Assembly: GCA_903917505.1 (NCBI GenBank)
Contig: CAIXAY010000559.1
Span: forward strand, 1 to 7,479
DNA: 7,479 nucleotides
Direction of reading: 5' to 3'
Source of the DNA: an uncultured beta proteobacterium
GTDB taxonomy: Bacteria > Pseudomonadota > Gammaproteobacteria > Burkholderiales > Rhodocyclaceae
Shown here: in pieces, positions 5,461 to 7,479 of the stretch
Numbering within the stretch: the stretch's first letter is position 1
Layout of the letters: every line of letters starts with the position of its first letter
The notes under the pieces: model-generated
What the model was told of the DNA's origin: nothing
Seen by the model: the letters and a program-made list of their open reading frames with translations, nothing else
Database searches by the model: none
Program-made: the position numbers and the translations under genes

Positions 5461-7479
5461 CTATGACTTGGAATGCTGATCCAGATGTTTGATCAGCATC
5501 GAATACAGCATGTCGGGGTCGAAGGGCTTGACGATGAAGTCGTTCATCCCGGCTTGCAGGCAGCGCGACTTGTCCTCGACAAAGGCGTTGGCCGTCATGG
5601 CAATGATCGGGGTCTGCCGGTGGCCGCGCATCTGGCGTATTTGCCGCGTCGCGTCCAGCCCATTTAGCCTGGGCATTTGCATGTCCATGAGAATCACCGA
5701 GTAGGCCGTCGCCCGCGCCAGGTCGACAGCCTCCGCGCCATCGTCTGCCGTATCGACCATCAAGCCGATGTCCTCCAGCAGGAACCTTGTTACTTCCTGG
5801 TTCACCGGTTCGTCGTCCGCAACCAGAATGCGCTTTGCCGGATCGCGCAGGCGGAGCAGCATCGCGGCGTCGATCACCGTGGTCGGCGCCCTCGTGACCA
5901 TTTCCATTCCCTTCTTCAATGCCACGGTGAACCAGAAGGTGCTGCCAATGCCCTGCATGCTCTCGACGCCAACCTCGCCACCCATCAGCTCGACCAGGCG
6001 GCGGGTAATCGCCAGGCCAAGGCCGGTACCGCCGTATTTTCGTGTGGTCGAATTGTCGGCCTGCTCGAAGGCGCGAAAGATTCGCGTCACCGCTTCGGGC
6101 GGAATGCCTATGCCGGTATCCTGCACTTCGAAACGCACGCAGACCGACTCGGCGGTCTCTCGCAGCTTGAGCGTGCGCAGCGTGATCGCGCCCGCTTCGG
6201 TGAACTTCAGGGCGTTGGTCGCATAGTTGAACAGGGACTGCTGCAGCCGGGTGGGGTCGCCGAGCAGGTTGGCAGGCAAAGCCGCGGTCTGGACGCGCAG
6301 CTCGATGCCTTTGGCCTTCACGCCCTCGGACAGGATGGACACGACATTGGACAGCAGGCTCTTGGAGGAAACCGGCACTTCCTCGAGAATGAATTTTCCG
6401 GCCTCGATCTTCGAGATGTCGAGGATGTCATTGATGATTCCCAGAAGGTGTTGTGCGGCAGTATCGATCTTGTCCAGGTAATCGGACTGAAGCAGCGTCA
6501 CGCCGCCGCGTCGCAGAATATGCGCCATGCCCAGAATGCCGTTCATCGGCGTGCGGATTTCGTGGCTCATGTTGGCGAGAAAATCGCTCTTCGCGGAGTT
6601 GGCCGATTCGGCCTGGTGCCGGGCAAGAATCAGCGCGTTGTTCGCCGCCTCGAGTTCGGCGGTGCGTTTGAGCACCCGGCGTTCGCTCTCGCGCAGGGAG
6701 TCGTTGGCAATGCCGAGCTCGGTCGCCCGGTGGTCTTTCTCTTCGTTCTGGAAGACGAGCTCCTTGTTGGCAACGCCGAGCTCGGCGGCGCGATCTTCTT
6801 TCTCCTGGTTCTGAAAGAGAAGCTCCCTGTTGGCAATGACCAGCTCGGCGGCCCGCTGTTCCTTCTCTTCGTTTTGAAAGGCGAGCTCCTTGTTGGCCAC
6901 GCCCAGTTCGGCGGCCCGATCTTCTTTCTCCTGGTTTTGAAAGACCAGTTCCTTGTTGGCAATGACGAGTTCGGCGGCCCGATCTTCTTTCTCCTGGTTC
7001 TGAAAAACGAGTTCCCTGGCGGCAAGAATGAATTCCGCCTGCTTGCTCTCGCTGACTTCGGTCATGACCATAATGATGGTCGCCGGCAGGCCATCCTCGC
7101 CCAGCATCAGGCTGTTCAAGCGGACGTGAACCGGCGCGCCATTCGTGCTCAGCAAGGCCAGCTCACAATCGAGCGGGTGTTCGCCTTTCAACGCGCTGGC
7201 GAAAGACAGGTGCCAACGGTCTGCGTCCCCAGGCGCCAGGAAGCGCGAAAAAGGCTGCTGAAAAAGTTGCTCTCGGTCGACGCCGAACAAGGTCGAGGCA
7301 CGCCGGTTGCTGTTGGCGATCAGGGCTTTTTCGCTGAGCGTGACGTAACCAACGGGCGCCAGCTCGTAGAGTTCCTCATAGCGCTTCAGAAGTTCCGCCT
7401 GCGCGGCCTGCGCCTCCCGCAAAGCTTCGTTTTGCATCTCCAGTTCGATCTGATGGACCTGGAGTTCATACAGCGTTTC
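5461..7479 (-). CDS. Hybrid sensor histidine kinase (PAS-HisKA-HATPase-REC), 5' end cut by window
   Basis: Partial gene: 672 residues are visible and the frame is open to the window edge. The first in-frame ATG (7437) is internal, because the codons before it continue the conserved [18 protein letters not shown] segment. Counting the first visible codon as 1: PAS domain about 34-150 ([12 protein letters not shown] onward); five 21-residue coiled-coil repeats 156-260; HisKA with H306 in SHEIRTP; HATPase with N422 in the N box, D454-T-G-I-G, and GGTGLGLAI (483-491); receiver about 550-664 with D555/D556, phosphoacceptor D599 in LMDMQMP, T629 and K651. It should autophosphorylate on H306 and transfer to D599. 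There is no C-terminal HPt, so a separate HPt protein or direct output partner is needed. No membrane segment is visible and no response regulator lies downstream. The PAS ligand is unknown. Confidence 0.95.
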   Translation of the reverse strand, partial: ETLYELQVHQIELEMQNEALREAQAAQAELLKRYEELYELAPVGYVTLSEKALIANSNRRASTLFGVDREQLFQQPFSRFLAPGDADRWHLSFASALKGEHPLDCELALLSTNGAPVHVRLNSLMLGEDGLPATIIMVMTEVSESKQAEFILAARELVFQNQEKEDRAAELVIANKELVFQNQEKEDRAAELGVANKELAFQNEEKEQRAAELVIANRELLFQNQEKEDRAAELGVANKELVFQNEEKDHRATELGIANDSLRESERRVLKRTAELEAANNALILARHQAESANSAKSDFLANMSHEIRTPMNGILGMAHILRRGGVTLLQSDYLDKIDTAAQHLLGIINDILDISKIEAGKFILEEVPVSSKSLLSNVVSILSEGVKAKGIELRVQTAALPANLLGDPTRLQQSLFNYATNALKFTEAGAITLRTLKLRETAESVCVRFEVQDTGIGIPPEAVTRIFRAFEQADNSTTRKYGGTGLGLAITRRLVELMGGEVGVESMQGIGSTFWFTVALKKGMEMVTRAPTTVIDAAMLLRLRDPAKRILVADDEPVNQEVTRFLLEDIGLMVDTADDGAEAVDLARATAYSVILMDMQMPRLNGLDATRQIRQMRGHRQTPIIAMTANAFVEDKSRCLQAGMNDFIVKPFDPDMLYSMLIKHLDQHSKS
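6700..7014 (-). repeat. Five tandem 63-bp repeats encoding a coiled-coil linker
   Basis: Five head-to-tail 63-bp units encode 21-residue repeats between the PAS and HisKA domains. The consensus is E-L-x-F-Q-N-(Q/E)-E-K, then E-D-R-A-A-E-L-(V/G)-(I/V)-A-N-K. Units differ mainly at the third residue (V, V, A, L, V), at Q/E in QNQ/QNE and at VI/GV before AN. Twenty-one residues are exactly three heptads, so copy-number change keeps both reading frame and coiled-coil register. The residues just before the array (FILAAR) look like the end of a decayed sixth copy. Confidence 0.93.

Noticed and set aside
6700..7014. CRISPR-like or minisatellite interpretation of the 63-bp repeats
   Set aside because: The units are contiguous without spacers, keep the kinase frame and encode heptad-phased helix, so they are coding repeats.

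Overview
The window looks like a chromosomal stretch from a GC-rich Gram-negative bacterium, most likely a betaproteobacterium of the Burkholderiales type. The evidence is lipoprotein signal peptides, a YaiL/DUF2058 protein, a DUF6496 small basic protein, a FecR/DUF6600 tryptophan-rich exported protein, and REP-like palindromes with a CCGGC-TTGC-GCCGG core. The taxonomic call is an inference from family content and base composition; nothing in the window identifies a species. No rRNA, tRNA, CRISPR array, insertion sequence or phage gene is visible.

Layout from left to right: (1) a BON-domain lipoprotein on the plus strand (116-532). (2) A 338-bp gap holding an inverted pair of REP-like hairpins, the second nested in a longer inverted repeat. 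(3) A collagen-like lipoprotein on the minus strand (871-1257) made almost entirely of Gly-X-Thr triplets. (4) A 400-bp divergent intergenic region. (5) A 742-residue exported FecR-like/DUF6600 protein on the plus strand (1658-3886) with a Trp-rich block and a very long Pro/Ala tail. (6) A strong hairpin between convergent genes, then a YaiL/DUF2058 protein on the minus strand (3976-4512). (7) A divergently transcribed 56-residue DUF6496 protein (4668-4838). (8) A TfoX-N-like small protein starting at TTG (5078-5422). (9) On the minus strand, the 3' 2019 bp of a hybrid sensor histidine kinase (5461-7479, running off the window). It has a PAS domain, five 21-residue coiled-coil repeats, HisKA, HATPase and a receiver domain.

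Most genes appear to be single transcription units: neighbours alternate strand, and no two real genes overlap or sit close together in tandem. I see no multi-gene system. The left half shares a theme of exported, envelope-associated proteins (two lipoproteins with opposite predicted sorting signals, and one periplasmic or surface protein with a disordered tail). The right half is a set of cytoplasmic housekeeping or accessory proteins plus a signalling kinase whose partner is not here. The most unusual items are the low-proline, threonine-dominated collagen lipoprotein, the repeat-built helical linker of the kinase, and the REPIN-like palindrome pair.
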